A stretch of DNA of 24,452 nt, taken from NCBI GenBank assembly GCA_964620345.1, contig CAZUHK010000024.1, positions 1 through 24,452 on the forward strand, given 5' to 3'. Under the pieces are notes generated by a model. It was not told the DNA's origin. It was given only the letters and a program-made list of their open reading frames with translations, and did no database searches. This stretch comes from CAZUHK01 sp964620345 (GTDB taxonomy: Bacteria > Planctomycetota > Phycisphaerae > Phycisphaerales > Zrk34). A program made the position numbers and the translations under genes. Below are positions 24,422 through 24,452 of the stretch, one piece after another (within the stretch, counting starts at the first letter, position 1; each line of letters starts with the position of its first letter).

Positions 24422-24452
24422 GAACGGCTTTCGATGAGTGGAACCCGAGGCC

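Overview
The window is very GC-rich (apart from its left end) and densely coded. It most likely comes from a Planctomycetota bacterium, probably of the class Phycisphaerae. The main support is a MoxR / ABC-2 / DUF58 / multi-VWA operon of the planctomycete kind, a XylR-like LacI/AraC hybrid regulator, a divergent Gfo/Idh/MocA protein and the remnant of an IS110-family transposase. The lineage call is inference from gene content; there is no rRNA marker. Three runs of exactly 10 N (970-979, 1248-1257, 15820-15829) look like scaffold gaps of unknown true length, so reading frames across them cannot be trusted.

Left end (1-2558) looks like an accessory patch with visibly lower GC than the rest. 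It holds a minus-strand Mrr-like restriction endonuclease with an N-terminal helical-repeat region (broken by a gap), a small unknown gene cut by a second gap, the 44-codon remnant of an IS110 transposase with its upstream inverted repeat, then about 0.8 kb with no credible gene, ending in eight degenerate 8-bp tandem repeats.

Middle (2559-12779). An orphan zinc/manganese-type ABC permease converges on a XylR-like regulator. Next come two convergent RNA genes: an unidentified ~91-nt RNA with a textbook promoter and terminator (+ strand), and RNase P RNA (rnpB, - strand) with its own terminator. Plus-strand genes follow: a Gfo/Idh-like protein translationally coupled to undecaprenyl-diphosphatase (uppP) and a tiny lipoprotein; a YhhQ-type queuosine-precursor transporter; an ECF sigma / anti-sigma / secreted PDZ protein operon; and a cardiolipin synthase.

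Right half (12780-24421, - strand) is one tightly coupled eight-gene operon, read right to left: MoxR AAA+ ATPase, secreted/membrane protein with a GATase-like fold, ABC ATPase, two related ABC permeases, DUF58 protein, single-VWA membrane protein, and a 940-aa double-VWA membrane protein. Six of the seven junctions overlap (four are ATGA, two are 8-bp overlaps) and the remaining spacing is 26 bp. The operon would give a cell-envelope machine: the MoxR ATPase acting on MIDAS-bearing VWA/DUF58 proteins next to a dedicated ABC exporter. The exact substrate is not known from the sequence.

The most interesting unexplained items are the ~91-nt RNA, the eight-gene VWA/ABC operon, the catalytically altered Gfo/Idh protein coupled to uppP, and a palindrome at an assembly gap inside a VWA gene.
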